Assembly: GCA_039105265.1 (NCBI GenBank)
Contig: JAPFFF010000004.1
Location: 7,297,501 to 7,361,500, forward strand
Length of the DNA: 64,000 nucleotides
Direction: 5' to 3'
Origin: Tritrichomonas musculus
Lineage: Eukaryota; Parabasalia; Tritrichomonadida; Tritrichomonadidae
Part shown: positions 1 to 8,563 of the stretch, piece after piece
How positions within the stretch are numbered: position 1 is the stretch's first letter
How the letters are laid out: every line of letters starts with the position of its first letter
Translations under genes and position numbers: made by a program
The notes under the pieces: model-generated
Database searches by the model: none
What the model saw: the letters and a program-made list of their open reading frames with translations, nothing else
What the model was told of the DNA's origin: nothing

Positions 1-2
1 CG

Positions 3-263
3 AATCCTAACAGATTAATGGAGATTTATAATCTCTTAACGAATGGTAAGGAAACGTTTAAAGAATTCTCTAAAAAGAATGGGGATCGGAGTAAAGAAAT
101 ATTAAATGAGTATATTATACAAAAAGTGAAAGAAAATGGTTATGATGGGAAATTGAATGGGGATTCAATATTTTGGTTCGTTAAAGGTTTAACTCATTCA
201 AATCTCCCTCAATATTTAAATCAACCTCCAGAACCAAAAGTCGAGCCAGCACCAAAAAAGTGA
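3..263 (+). CDS. Partial gene of unknown function, cut by the window start
   Basis: The frame is open from the first bases, so the true start probably lies outside the window; an internal ATG is at 18. The visible end is about 86 residues, lysine-rich and helical, with a GYDGKLNGDSIFWF segment and a proline-rich tail (PPEPKVEPAPKK). I do not recognise the family. It is directly followed by, and slightly overlaps, the open frame that contains the polymerase, so the two are probably co-expressed genes of the same element. The low-complexity proline tail resembles the start of the polymerase frame, which is also proline-rich. Confidence 0.55.
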   Translation, partial: NPNRLMEIYNLLTNGKETFKEFSKKNGDRSKEILNEYIIQKVKENGYDGKLNGDSIFWFVKGLTHSNLPQYLNQPPEPKVEPAPKK

Positions 264-364
264 TAACTGAACCCCCACCTAGTGCGAATGCCAGTGAGCC
301 AGAGAAATCATCATTGAAAGAAATAATTGCAAATGCACCACCAAATGTACCTTTGAGAAAATTA

Positions 365-3300
365 ATGCCCGTTAGTGAGCAAAATGTACCTTTGAGAAAA
401 TTAGTTCCACCTCCTGAGCCAAAATCAAATGAATATGAACCAAAAAGACCAACTGATCCTTATTTCTTAAATATTCAGAATTCAATTAGACCTCATTCAA
501 AAGATGATTCATTTATTCAATTCATGAAAATTAATAATGAAAATGATCAAGATAGAATTGTTGATGGTTATATAAAAATGTTAAATGATTCACCAACTGA
601 TTGGAGAATTAATTTTGAACAATTAAATGATTATGGTCGTAAGAAATTATTTCCATTCTTAAGAAAGAAATTTGAAAATGAAATAGGTGAATTAGCTGCA
701 ACAGAAAAATATAAATTATCTTATTCAGTTGGAGGTCAATGGCATTCTGTACCTTTAAATGGAAAAACTTATGAAGAATTATTAAAGAATTTAACAGAAG
801 AGAATTTCATTTATCAAATTGAAAAGAATCCAGGTTGGGAATATGATTTAGAAGGTCAAAGATTACCTGAATTTTCATTATTTTCTCAAATCAAATTTAG
901 TATATTAAAACATCCAAAACATAAAAATACAGTCGATGGAGGATTCTTTAAATATTTATTAAAACCTGGTTGTCCAAAAGTATTAATTGATTACCTGGTT
1001 CGATTACAAATTTTTGATAGTTTAATAGATGAAAAGACAAAGAAAATAAAAGAAGAATTAAATGATTGTTGTTTCATTTATGCTTTACAACAAACTGGAA
1101 ATTATTCAGAATCATTATTAAATCAAATTAGATTAAGGATTCAAAATAGATATTTATCACAAAGTAGTATTAATCATTTATGTGAAGAATTTAATATTCA
1201 TCTTAATTTAACTTATATTGATGATAATTCTGTTGCTCAAAAACAATCTGTACGTTCAATGGATAAAGGTAAAAGAAAAACATATATGGGTATACAAAAA
1301 GCTGAACCAGAACGAACTCATAAATTCAATGTATATCAAAAACATTATTTCATCGAAGAAAAGACTCCATTTACATATTATTATATCAAAAATATTGAAA
1401 AGTTAGATGAAGACAAATATAATAAAGATTGGATTACAGATCATTGGACAAAAGGTAGATCATTTATAACTTCTTCAAACTTGATTAGAGAATTATTTAA
1501 GAAAAATTATTTCATTCCAATTAATTATTCACAAGAACATTTATTACATTCAATATTTTATAATGAAATTGATCAAGATATTTCAAATACTACATTAGAA
1601 TATAAAGATGAATATTGTTGTAAATTAATTGAACCAAAAACAAAAATAATCAAACAAGTAGAAACTTCTTATTGGTTTTGTGATTTTGAATCTGATACAA
1701 GTTCAAAAATTCATATTCCATTCTTATGTTGTTTACATTCATTAGATGGGAAAATTAAGAAAGAATTCTTAGGTGAAAAATGTAATATAAATCTATTGAA
1801 ATATTTACCTACTGATTCAATTTGTTATTTTCATAATTTGGCTTATGATATTAGAATGATTTTACAAAACAATAATCAAAATATAAAAATATTATCATCA
1901 ATTATTAAAGGAAATCAATGTTTTAATATGACTTTGAAATTTGAGAACAAAAAGATAACATTTAAAGATAGTTATCCAATTTTCTCTTGCAAGCTATCTA
2001 ATCTACCATTAATGTTTAATATTCCTTGTGAAAAAGAAATTTTCCCATACAAATATTATACATTTGAAAGATTAAGAACAAATAAAGGTCAAATTAATGA
2101 AGCAGGTAAAGAAGAAGATAAAACATGGACTGAACAAGATTATCAATTATTTCGTTCAAATATTAACAAAATTAAGGGATGCCGTTTAAGTAATAATGAA
2201 TTTGATATGTGGAAATATGCATTATTTTATTGTCATCAAGATGTTCGAATATTAAGAGAAAGTTTTGTTAAATTTAGACAAGGTTTCATTCAAGATTTCA
2301 AAATCGATCCATTCAAATATATTTCAATTTCTTCTTTAGCTAATGATGTATTTAATCATAAAGTTTATTATGGTCATGATTTATATTCAGTAGGTGGAAT
2401 TGTTAGGAAATTTTGTTCATATGCTGTTTATGGTGGTAGATGTATGACTGCTTATAACAAAAAGTGGCATATCACTGAAAAATTAGCAGATTTTGACGCG
2501 GTTAGTTTATATCCTTCAGCAATTCATAGATTATATACCGTTCAAGGAAAACCAGTAGTAATATCCAAAACAGAATTAAATTATGAATTTTTATCAAAAC
2601 AAGGTGCATATATAGTAGAAATTTTAGTTACTGGAATTCATAAACATTATCCATTTCCATTAATCGTTAAGAAAACAAAAGATGGTAACCTTAATGATGA
2701 TAAATTCGATAAACCTTTCAAAATGATTGTCGATAATATTTATTTAGAAGATCTCATTGAATTTCAAAAAATAGATTTCGAATTAATTAGAGGTTATTAT
2801 TGGCCTGGAAAAAGAGAATATCATATCCAAAAAGAAATTCAAAAAATATTTGAGAAAAGATTAGAATATAAAAGTCAAGACAATCCTTTACAAAATTTAT
2901 ATAAATTAATTATGAATAGTTGTTATGGTAAAACCATTGAAAGACCTATTGAAAAAGATTTTAAATACATTAATGATCAAGATACTTTAGATAATTATTG
3001 GATCAAAAATTATAACAAAATTGTTGAAGATATTGAATTACAAAATAATATGCATGCTGTTAGAATATTGAGACCAATTGATAAACATTTTAATTTTTCA
3101 TTATTAGGTATTCATGTATTAAGTATGTCAAAAAGAATCATGAATGAAGTGATGTGTCTTGCATTTGATATTGGTTGCCATATTTATTATCAGGATACTG
3201 ATTCAATGCATATTGAAATAAATGATTTACCAAAATTACAAAATGCTTATAAAGAAAAATATAATCGAGAACTCATAGGTAAATATTTAGGTCAATTCCA

Positions 3301-3664
3301 TTCAGATTTTCCAACCATAAATGGTCACAAAGAAATGCCAGAATCAATTGAATCATACTTTTTGATGAAAAAGATGTATATTGATAAGTTACAAGATTCT
3401 ACAGGTGAAATTGATTATATGACTCGTGGGAAAGGATTAACTGAACAATCTATTAAATATGCTTATAAGAATGAATTTGATAATGATCCAATGAAATTAT
3501 ATAAATATTTATACGAAGGGAATCAACAAACATTTGATCTTACAAAAGGTCAACCATGTTTCCAAATGAATAAAAATATGACTGTATCAACCTTAAATGA
3601 ATTCAAAAGAAGAATATCAACACCATATAAAGAAGGAAAGAGAGAAAAATATTTTGAATACTAG
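365..3664 (+). CDS. Protein-primed family B DNA polymerase (pPolB)
   Basis: About 1,099 residues from the first in-frame ATG at 365; the frame stays open upstream to 260, so the exact start is uncertain. This enzyme would copy the element's linear DNA using a terminal protein as primer. The exonuclease motifs are visible as CDFES (D near residue 440), FHNLAYD (near 490) and YCHQD (near 622). The polymerase motifs are DFDAVSLYPS (709-718, motif A), NSCYGK (near 851-856, motif B) and YQDTDS (942-947, motif C, with both catalytic aspartates). The N-terminal third carries the DCCFIYALQQTG segment that I associate with Polinton polymerases. All key residues are present, so activity is plausible. 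Length fits Polinton polymerases, which often carry N-terminal extensions. Confidence 0.95.
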   Translation: MPVSEQNVPLRKLVPPPEPKSNEYEPKRPTDPYFLNIQNSIRPHSKDDSFIQFMKINNENDQDRIVDGYIKMLNDSPTDWRINFEQLNDYGRKKLFPFLRKKFENEIGELAATEKYKLSYSVGGQWHSVPLNGKTYEELLKNLTEENFIYQIEKNPGWEYDLEGQRLPEFSLFSQIKFSILKHPKHKNTVDGGFFKYLLKPGCPKVLIDYLVRLQIFDSLIDEKTKKIKEELNDCCFIYALQQTGNYSESLLNQIRLRIQNRYLSQSSINHLCEEFNIHLNLTYIDDNSVAQKQSVRSMDKGKRKTYMGIQKAEPERTHKFNVYQKHYFIEEKTPFTYYYIKNIEKLDEDKYNKDWITDHWTKGRSFITSSNLIRELFKKNYFIPINYSQEHLLHSIFYNEIDQDISNTTLEYKDEYCCKLIEPKTKIIKQVETSYWFCDFESDTSSKIHIPFLCCLHSLDGKIKKEFLGEKCNINLLKYLPTDSICYFHNLAYDIRMILQNNNQNIKILSSIIKGNQCFNMTLKFENKKITFKDSYPIFSCKLSNLPLMFNIPCEKEIFPYKYYTFERLRTNKGQINEAGKEEDKTWTEQDYQLFRSNINKIKGCRLSNNEFDMWKYALFYCHQDVRILRESFVKFRQGFIQDFKIDPFKYISISSLANDVFNHKVYYGHDLYSVGGIVRKFCSYAVYGGRCMTAYNKKWHITEKLADFDAVSLYPSAIHRLYTVQGKPVVISKTELNYEFLSKQGAYIVEILVTGIHKHYPFPLIVKKTKDGNLNDDKFDKPFKMIVDNIYLEDLIEFQKIDFELIRGYYWPGKREYHIQKEIQKIFEKRLEYKSQDNPLQNLYKLIMNSCYGKTIERPIEKDFKYINDQDTLDNYWIKNYNKIVEDIELQNNMHAVRILRPIDKHFNFSLLGIHVLSMSKRIMNEVMCLAFDIGCHIYYQDTDSMHIEINDLPKLQNAYKEKYNRELIGKYLGQFHSDFPTINGHKEMPESIESYFLMKKMYIDKLQDSTGEIDYMTRGKGLTEQSIKYAYKNEFDNDPMKLYKYLYEGNQQTFDLTKGQPCFQMNKNMTVSTLNEFKRRISTPYKEGKREKYFEY

Positions 3665-3694
3665 ATTGGCGGTTTTGACAGACCATTTTTATAA

Positions 3695-3877
3695 ATGTCA
3701 AGAAGAGCAACCACTCAACCATTAATATCATTATCTGAGAGTGAAAGAATTGATAACGACTCTGGCGATTGCTGTTGTTCCAACCCACCACCCAATTGCT
3801 GTTTGTGGACTCTTGTTATTCTCTTTGTGATGAACATCATTTTCACTTTTATTTATTTCTTGCTTGCAATTGCATGA
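3695..3877 (+). CDS. Small cysteine-rich single-pass membrane protein
   Basis: Sixty residues starting 30 bases after the polymerase stop. The N-terminal half is polar (MSRRATTQPL...), then comes a cysteine/proline cluster (DCCCSNPPPNCC) and a strongly hydrophobic C-terminal segment of about 22 residues, ending almost at the stop codon. This is the layout of a tail-anchored membrane protein with a palmitoylation-like cysteine cluster just before the membrane. No family was recognised. Its place in the element suggests a membrane or virion-envelope role, which is inference only. Confidence 0.6.
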   Translation: MSRRATTQPLISLSESERIDNDSGDCCCSNPPPNCCLWTLVILFVMNIIFTFIYFLLAIA

Positions 3878-3936
3878 TTTAATTAAACAATAAGCTTTTT
3901 TAATTTTTTTAATTTTTTATTTTGTCTCAAAAATAT

Positions 3937-4263
3937 ATGACAAAGACTAGGATCCGTTGGAATACTCAAAAAGTGAGAGAAGAAATGGCTAAAGAAAATT
4001 GTATATTATTAGATGATTACAAAAGAGGAGATATTCGTATTCATTATTTATATGAAGGTAATGAATTTTCAGTAAGGTGGTCAGATTGGATGAAAAAAGA
4101 TAGGCCATCAAGACCACATTTGAAAGGAGGAAATAGAAAAATAACAAAATCAAAGAGTGTTGATAACTTAAATAAAACTTTTGAAGATCCTGAAAATGGA
4201 GAAGAGGAAAATGAAAATGAAGAAGATTTTAATGAGATAGAAAATGAATTACATCAAGAATGA
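3937..4263 (+). CDS. Small charged protein of unknown function
   Basis: Begins at the ATG at 3937 (MTKTRIRWNTQKVREEM); the frame is open a few codons further up but without an ATG. About 108 residues. The first 70 residues mix basic and aromatic residues (FSVRWSDWMKKDRPSRPH), and the last 25 are very acidic (EEENENEEDFNEIENE). A compact domain with an acidic tail is common in DNA- or histone-interacting accessory proteins, but no family is recognised. The end overlaps the next gene by 20 bases. Confidence 0.6.
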   Translation: MTKTRIRWNTQKVREEMAKENCILLDDYKRGDIRIHYLYEGNEFSVRWSDWMKKDRPSRPHLKGGNRKITKSKSVDNLNKTFEDPENGEEENENEEDFNEIENELHQE

Positions 4264-4492
4264 ACTCAAAGAAATTAATGATACGTTATTCTTAATATTG
4301 GAATGGAGATTTGCAAATTCACAAGAAATGAAAAATTATTGGATGAATGAAATATTCAATAAATCAATTGGACTATTTGATCAAAGAATTGTTTTAAATT
4401 TAAGAATTGCTAATCAAATTGATACTCATTTCATTAATATGTTAGAGCAATTTATATTAGAGAAGTTAGAACTGGAAATAGGTTTGATGTAA
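4244..4492 (+). CDS. Small helical protein of unknown function
   Basis: Eighty-two residues, starting inside the acidic tail of the preceding gene in another frame. The sequence is leucine/isoleucine-rich and predicted largely helical (TLFLILEWRFANSQEM..., FINMLEQFILEKLELEIGL), without a clear membrane span. No family is recognised. The overlap with its neighbour supports it being part of the same compact + strand block. Confidence 0.5.
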   Translation: MNYIKNELKEINDTLFLILEWRFANSQEMKNYWMNEIFNKSIGLFDQRIVLNLRIANQIDTHFINMLEQFILEKLELEIGLM

Positions 4493-4530
4493 TTAGTTTT
4501 TTGAAAAATTAATTTTAATGAAAGAATCAA

Positions 4531-4779
4531 ATGCCAGTAAAAAAACAAAGAAGGACGACACCGAAAAAGAAAGCACGACCCCCAGCAAACCCCGTAATGA
4601 TCTTTACAGTCAAATCAGGATCATCAAAAGCAACAGGACCTCCAAAAGCAATAAAAGAACTTGTACTCCCAGCATGGTATACGGATTTGTATAAACCATC
4701 ACCAAGATCATTTCGGAATACAATCCATATCAAAACCAAGCTCAAAAAAGATAAAAAGGATCGAAGAAAAGAACGATAA
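4531..4779 (+). CDS. Small highly basic protein
   Basis: Eighty-two residues with lysine/arginine-rich ends (MPVKKQRRTTPKKKARPP at the start, KLKKDKKDRRKER at the end) around a less charged centre with proline and aromatic residues (LVLPAWYTDLYKPSP). Such composition fits nucleic-acid condensation or nuclear targeting. It opens a run of basic proteins (this gene and the next two) that together resemble the core-protein genes of adenovirus-like and Polinton elements; that functional parallel is inference. Confidence 0.6.
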   Translation: MPVKKQRRTTPKKKARPPANPVMIFTVKSGSSKATGPPKAIKELVLPAWYTDLYKPSPRSFRNTIHIKTKLKKDKKDRRKER

Positions 4780-4827
4780 AAAATAATTTTATTTTTTGAT
4801 AATTTAATGAAAAATCAAAAATAAAAG

Positions 4828-5406
4828 ATGGTATCGAAAAAAAACAATCCAGGAAAAAACGCTAGACGTGCAAGGAATATAAAATTCGCAACAGGACCAC
4901 CACCAACAACAACCTCAGCGAAGACATTATCTGATATCAAAATCAAAAAATCAACAGCAAAGGTATTAAATCAAGCAGGAGAAGCAATGCAAGCAGCAGC
5001 TGATGTAGTAGAAGCAACAGCAGCTCCAGCTCCAAAGACACCAAGAAAATATTTAGATCTACCTGCTTATGATTGGTCACATGTTAATTTAAAAGATTTA
5101 CAAGATTTTGCGAGAAAAGAAGGAATCCATTTTTCACCTGATGATACAAAAGAAACATTACAAGCAATTCTTGCACGTTGGGCAGAAACAGGATATAAAA
5201 ATAAAAGAAAAACATCAAATAAACCAAGACAACCAAGGAAAAAACCGAATGGAACAAGAAAACCACGAGAAAGACATTATGGACCTCGATTACCAAGAAA
5301 AACAAGATCAGATAAAGGACAAAAGAAAGGAGAATTGAAAAAAGATGGAACACCTAGAAAGAAACCAGGACCACAAAAAGGATATAAAAGAAGAACAAAG
5401 AATTAA
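4828..5406 (+). CDS. Basic core-like protein with a SAP-like motif
   Basis: One hundred and ninety-two residues. The N-terminus is basic, the middle is alanine-rich and helical (about residues 50-70), then residues near 88-118 (VNLKDLQDFARKEGIHFSPD followed by KETLQAILARW) match the helix-turn-helix pattern of SAP DNA-binding motifs. The last 75 residues are a dense series of KPR/PRK/RKP clusters with glycine, resembling AT-hooks and protamine-like tails. The likely role is binding or packaging the element's AT-rich DNA. Neighbours on both sides are also basic. The SAP assignment rests on pattern only. Confidence 0.65.
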   Translation: MVSKKNNPGKNARRARNIKFATGPPPTTTSAKTLSDIKIKKSTAKVLNQAGEAMQAAADVVEATAAPAPKTPRKYLDLPAYDWSHVNLKDLQDFARKEGIHFSPDDTKETLQAILARWAETGYKNKRKTSNKPRQPRKKPNGTRKPRERHYGPRLPRKTRSDKGQKKGELKKDGTPRKKPGPQKGYKRRTKN

Positions 5407-5446
5407 ATTTAAAAATTGAAATTCGATATTATTTTTGTAAGTAAAA

Positions 5447-6844
5447 ATGTCAAAAAAAGTGAATACAACACGATCAAATACAACATCAGAAGCGAAAAAA
5501 TTAATGAAACAAATATCAAATGCCAAAATGAGAACAGATGTTGGAAAAGGAGATAGTTATTCTTTTACTGATGATAGATATTATAGAATCAAAACAGTTG
5601 ATAATTTGGTTCATGTAATCAAAGGAGTTCGTGAATATGTTTTTACTCCAAGAGAATGGGCAAAAAGGAAAAAAGGAACAAAAATTGTAGCTCAAGAAGT
5701 CAAAAAAGCTCATTCTGATGACCTGAATGCAGCATTAGCTTGGAAACGAAAAAAGAAAGCAGGAGAGAAAAAACAAGAGAAGATGGAATGGGTACTCAAA
5801 GGAGGAATTCCACCACAGTTACAGTCGAAAGAAAATGAGCCAAAGCCAAAAAAGGCGAAAGAAAATGAGCCAAAGCCAAAAAAGGCGAAAGAAAATGAGC
5901 CAAAGCCAAAAAAGGCGAAAGAAAATGAGCCAAAGCCAAAAAAGGCGAAAGAAAATGAGCCAAAACAAAAAAGAACAAGAGCAAATGTTCCTAGAGCAAA
6001 AGATTATGTTGATGCGAAAGAGAAGAAAAGATTAGATAAAATATATAAAATGATAGCAAAATATGGTGAAATACCAAAAGCTAAAAGAATAGAAAAATTA
6101 CAAAAATTAGGATATAAAGTAGATAACAATACAGATGACGAAAAATTAAATATCTGGTTACATGAAGCAGATTGTATTCAAAAAGGTCGATATCAATATT
6201 TATCTTATGGAACTTTATTAAATGCAATCAATTCAATAGACTTAGAAGATGTTGAGCTCAATCCAATTCCAGCAGATGCAACAAGAATGGATTTAGCCCA
6301 AACAATGAAAGATATAGCAAAAGGTAAATTTGGGAAAAAATCAAAAAAGGCGAAGACAAGAGCAAATGTTCCGAGAGCAAAAGATTTTGTTGATGCGAAA
6401 GAGAAGAAACGAAAAACGAAAGATAGTGAGCCAAAACCGAGAAAACCGCTATCTGAAGCAAAACAAAGAAATCAAGAATTGAGAGAAAAATACAAAGGAA
6501 TTAAAATCGATAGTCTTCGAAGATTGTTAAGAAGAAATGGGATAGAATTTGATGCATCAACAAAAAGAAAAGAAATTATTGAATTAATAGAATCAAATAA
6601 TCTTCAATATAAAAAGAGAGAAAGAAAACAAAAACCAATAACCGAAACTCCACCTCCACCACCAGTGAGTGTTAGCGAACCCAATCCACCGCCAGTGAGC
6701 GTTAGCGAACCCAATCCACCAATAACAGAAACAAATGATGCAGTCGGTACTCAAACTCAAAGACCTTCATTATCTAATCGATCACAATATGCTCAAACAA
6801 TGGTGAAAAGATTAAATGAGCAAAAAAAAACTCTAGTTCCATAA
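5447..6844 (+). CDS. Basic repeat-containing protein with SAP-like motifs
   Basis: Four hundred and sixty-five residues. Residues about 1-115 form an unrecognised globular region, followed by a perfect ten-residue repeat (KENEPKPKKA) present four times plus a degenerate fifth copy. Two copies of a RANVPRAKD..VDAKEKK segment flank a middle domain. SAP-like helix pairs occur near 200-235 (KRIEKLQKLGYKVD) and near 350-385 (IDSLRRLLRRNGIEFD). The C-terminus is proline-rich, with two copies of PPPVSVSEPN. I infer a DNA-organising protein, related in style to the preceding gene. The next coding-like stretch continues the same composition. Confidence 0.65.
   Translation: MSKKVNTTRSNTTSEAKKLMKQISNAKMRTDVGKGDSYSFTDDRYYRIKTVDNLVHVIKGVREYVFTPREWAKRKKGTKIVAQEVKKAHSDDLNAALAWKRKKKAGEKKQEKMEWVLKGGIPPQLQSKENEPKPKKAKENEPKPKKAKENEPKPKKAKENEPKPKKAKENEPKQKRTRANVPRAKDYVDAKEKKRLDKIYKMIAKYGEIPKAKRIEKLQKLGYKVDNNTDDEKLNIWLHEADCIQKGRYQYLSYGTLLNAINSIDLEDVELNPIPADATRMDLAQTMKDIAKGKFGKKSKKAKTRANVPRAKDFVDAKEKKRKTKDSEPKPRKPLSEAKQRNQELREKYKGIKIDSLRRLLRRNGIEFDASTKRKEIIELIESNNLQYKKRERKQKPITETPPPPPVSVSEPNPPPVSVSEPNPPITETNDAVGTQTQRPSLSNRSQYAQTMVKRLNEQKKTLVP
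5827..5973 (+). repeat. 30-bp tandem repeat inside the basic protein gene
   Basis: Four identical 30-bp units run from 5827 to 5946 and a diverged partial unit follows to about 5973. Each encodes ten residues (KENEPKPKKA), so the array preserves the frame. Perfect identity between copies points to recent expansion. Confidence 0.9.
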
Positions 6845-7364
6845 ATTTACCTAACGTAGTTCATGTAAATCTTCCAATACAAAAACCAGAACCAAAACAA
6901 AAACAAAAACAAGTTATTACAACTCTTCCAAATAGTGAGAAATTCAAACAAAATATTATTCAAGATTCAATAAAACCAACAAAAACGGTTCAAAAAGAGT
7001 CACCGTTAAGAACTCAATATGATGATAATCCTGAATTTTATGATAATTATTTCGATAATCCACCATCTGAATTTTATGATAATTATTTTGATAATCCACC
7101 ATCTGAATTACCAAAACAAGAACCAATAGTCGAAATTGATTATAATTATGTTCCAATTGAAGATGATCTGAAAATAACCAATTCAAATCAACCAAAGCAA
7201 AACAAAAACAAAAAGGAAAATGGAGGTCCAAAGATGAGATATATAATGAGATGGTCAAGAAATTAGAAAGGAAAGGAATTCCAATTCCTGAAGGTGCAAC
7301 TATCAAACAATTAAAAGATTTAGATAAAACGGTTAAAGGGCAATCTGGTCGACCAAAAAAATAA
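6845..7364 (+). pseudogene. Coding-like stretch of the element without one intact frame
   Basis: The base composition and codon-like periodicity of the flanking element genes continue through this stretch, with lysine/proline/glutamine-rich peptide-like sequence and an in-frame 36-bp duplication at 7031-7102 encoding FYDNYFDNPPS-type repeats. No single open frame spans it. It looks like an interrupted or decaying gene of the same basic-protein group and is the main reason to call the element nearly, rather than fully, intact. Confidence 0.5.
7031..7102 (+). repeat. 36-bp direct duplication
   Basis: Two adjacent 36-bp copies differ at one position (c/t). The unit is a multiple of three and encodes an aspartate/asparagine/tyrosine/proline-rich peptide in the frame used nearby. 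Confidence 0.85.
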
Positions 7365-7601
7365 ATGAAAGGTCAACGATATGTACACAAGTCAAAGTGG
7401 AAAATAATTTGGGTTATTGACGATGATGGTTCTAGAAAACCGTTTGTTCTTGATGAAAAAGGTTCATTGGCATTGATGTATTTTCCAAAGAATGAAAATA
7501 GAAATCTTCGAAAAGAAATACAAAAAATTTATCCCAAAAAAACACTTCATCCAATTGGACCAATTCGATTTCATGATTTTAGAAATCAAGATAAAGGTTG
7601 A
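7365..7601 (+). CDS. Small basic protein of unknown function
   Basis: Seventy-eight residues, starting directly after the preceding coding-like stretch. The sequence has alternating beta-like segments (KWKIIWVIDDDGSRKPFVLD) followed by a basic helix (NRNLRKEIQKIYPKK). No family is recognised. Its 3' end overlaps a short minus-strand frame at 7586-7696. Confidence 0.55.
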   Translation: MKGQRYVHKSKWKIIWVIDDDGSRKPFVLDEKGSLALMYFPKNENRNLRKEIQKIYPKKTLHPIGPIRFHDFRNQDKG

Positions 7602-7696
7602 AATATTGGCTTATTGAAAATATTTGGATCTTTTCTTGGATTTAATAAGACTGCTGGTTTAGCACTAATTTTTTTATTAAAACTTCCAAATGCCAT
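7586..7696 (-). CDS. Possible 36-residue peptide
   Basis: A minus-strand frame of 36 codons starting MAFGSFNKKISAKPAVLL and ending near the stop of the opposite gene. Its start lies 24 bases from the divergent + strand gene at 7721, across an A/T-rich spacer like those before other genes of the element. The opening MAFG also begins the 88-residue virion-type protein at 19057. It is short, so it may be chance, but without it the region 7602-7720 has no explanation. Confidence 0.35.
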   Translation of the reverse strand: MAFGSFNKKISAKPAVLLNPRKDPNIFNKPIFQPLS

Positions 7697-7720
7697 TCTT
7701 TTTATTTATTTTTAAAAAAA

Positions 7721-7987
7721 ATGACTTTATCATTACCAAAAGCTTTAAAGGACGATAGACAAGAATTAAGACATTTATTTAGTGAAATCAAAAGTGAATT
7801 ATTTGATACATTTATGAATACAGATAGTTTTACTGAATCTTGTGAATGTATGAATATTTCAAAGAATATAAGTGTTATAGAAAAAGAAATAGAAACAGAT
7901 TTTAATGAACTTGAAGATATTATATTTAGGATGAAACAAACATTAGATCGCACATTAGTCATCAAAAAGTATTTTCAAATTTCATAA
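7721..7987 (+). CDS. Small helical acidic protein
   Basis: Eighty-eight residues, predicted helical throughout, with regularly spaced leucine/isoleucine residues (ELRHLFSEIKSELFDTFM, ISVIEKEIETDFNELEDIIF) suggesting a short coiled coil. No family is recognised. It lies 20 bases upstream of the next gene in the same direction, as in a compact co-expressed block. Confidence 0.55.
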   Translation: MTLSLPKALKDDRQELRHLFSEIKSELFDTFMNTDSFTESCECMNISKNISVIEKEIETDFNELEDIIFRMKQTLDRTLVIKKYFQIS

Positions 7988-8007
7988 ATTTTTTCAGAAA
8001 CTCAAAA

Positions 8008-8541
8008 ATGATTAAGAAAAGAGCAGCGAATGCAGGAGTAAATGCTAATATTTCGTTAGAGCCTTCAGCAGCTAGTCAAAGTACAAACAACTTAACAAAT
8101 AATATAATAATTAATAAAAGAGATGATGGGAAAGAAGATATTGTTATAACTCGTGAAATTGAATTACCTGATATCAAAAATAATGAAATTGAAAAAGATG
8201 TTAAATATCTAATTTTGGAAACATATGCAAAAATATTATTAGATCAAGATAAAGCTTTAATTTCGAATTTAATATCTAAAAATTGTATTATTATACCAAT
8301 TGCAAGTTTACAAGAAATAATCAAAACAATATTAGGTAAAAATTGTTCATCTGTAGAAATTTATATTGATGAAGATATTAAATGTTGTGCATCTAAAGCA
8401 TCACCTATTCGAAAAATTGAAGCAATAAAAATAATTAATGAAGATGGTGAAATGGTAACAGATTTCAAACAAGTTTATAACAAAGAATTTAATGATTTAG
8501 TTAATGTTTATCATATTTGTTTGAAATATGTTGTTGTATAA
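8008..8541 (+). CDS. Protein of unknown function, last gene of the left + strand block
   Basis: One hundred and seventy-seven residues. Residues 1-45 are low complexity (Ala/Asn/Ser rich), then an alpha/beta-looking region with hydrophobic strands (NCIIIPIASLQEIIKTIL, SVEIYIDEDIKCC, KIEAIKIINEDGEMV). No family or catalytic motif is recognised. It converges tail-to-tail with the fibre-like gene that ends at 8564, leaving only 22 bases between them. Confidence 0.6.
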   Translation: MIKKRAANAGVNANISLEPSAASQSTNNLTNNIIINKRDDGKEDIVITREIELPDIKNNEIEKDVKYLILETYAKILLDQDKALISNLISKNCIIIPIASLQEIIKTILGKNCSSVEIYIDEDIKCCASKASPIRKIEAIKIINEDGEMVTDFKQVYNKEFNDLVNVYHICLKYVVV

Positions 8542-8563
8542 GAGAGATTATCAAATATTTTTT

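Noticed and set aside
3603-3791. Minus-strand open frame across the end of the polymerase gene
   Set aside because: It is antisense to the polymerase and the small membrane protein, with no motif or spacing of its own.
5084-5353. Minus-strand hydrophobic frame opposite the basic core-like protein
   Set aside because: Apparent hydrophobicity is the antisense of Lys/Arg-rich codons; no independent support.
5796-5984. Repetitive frames opposite and alongside the 30-bp repeat
   Set aside because: Any frame through a perfect repeat whose length is a multiple of three yields repetitive peptides; only the frame of the larger gene continues on both sides.
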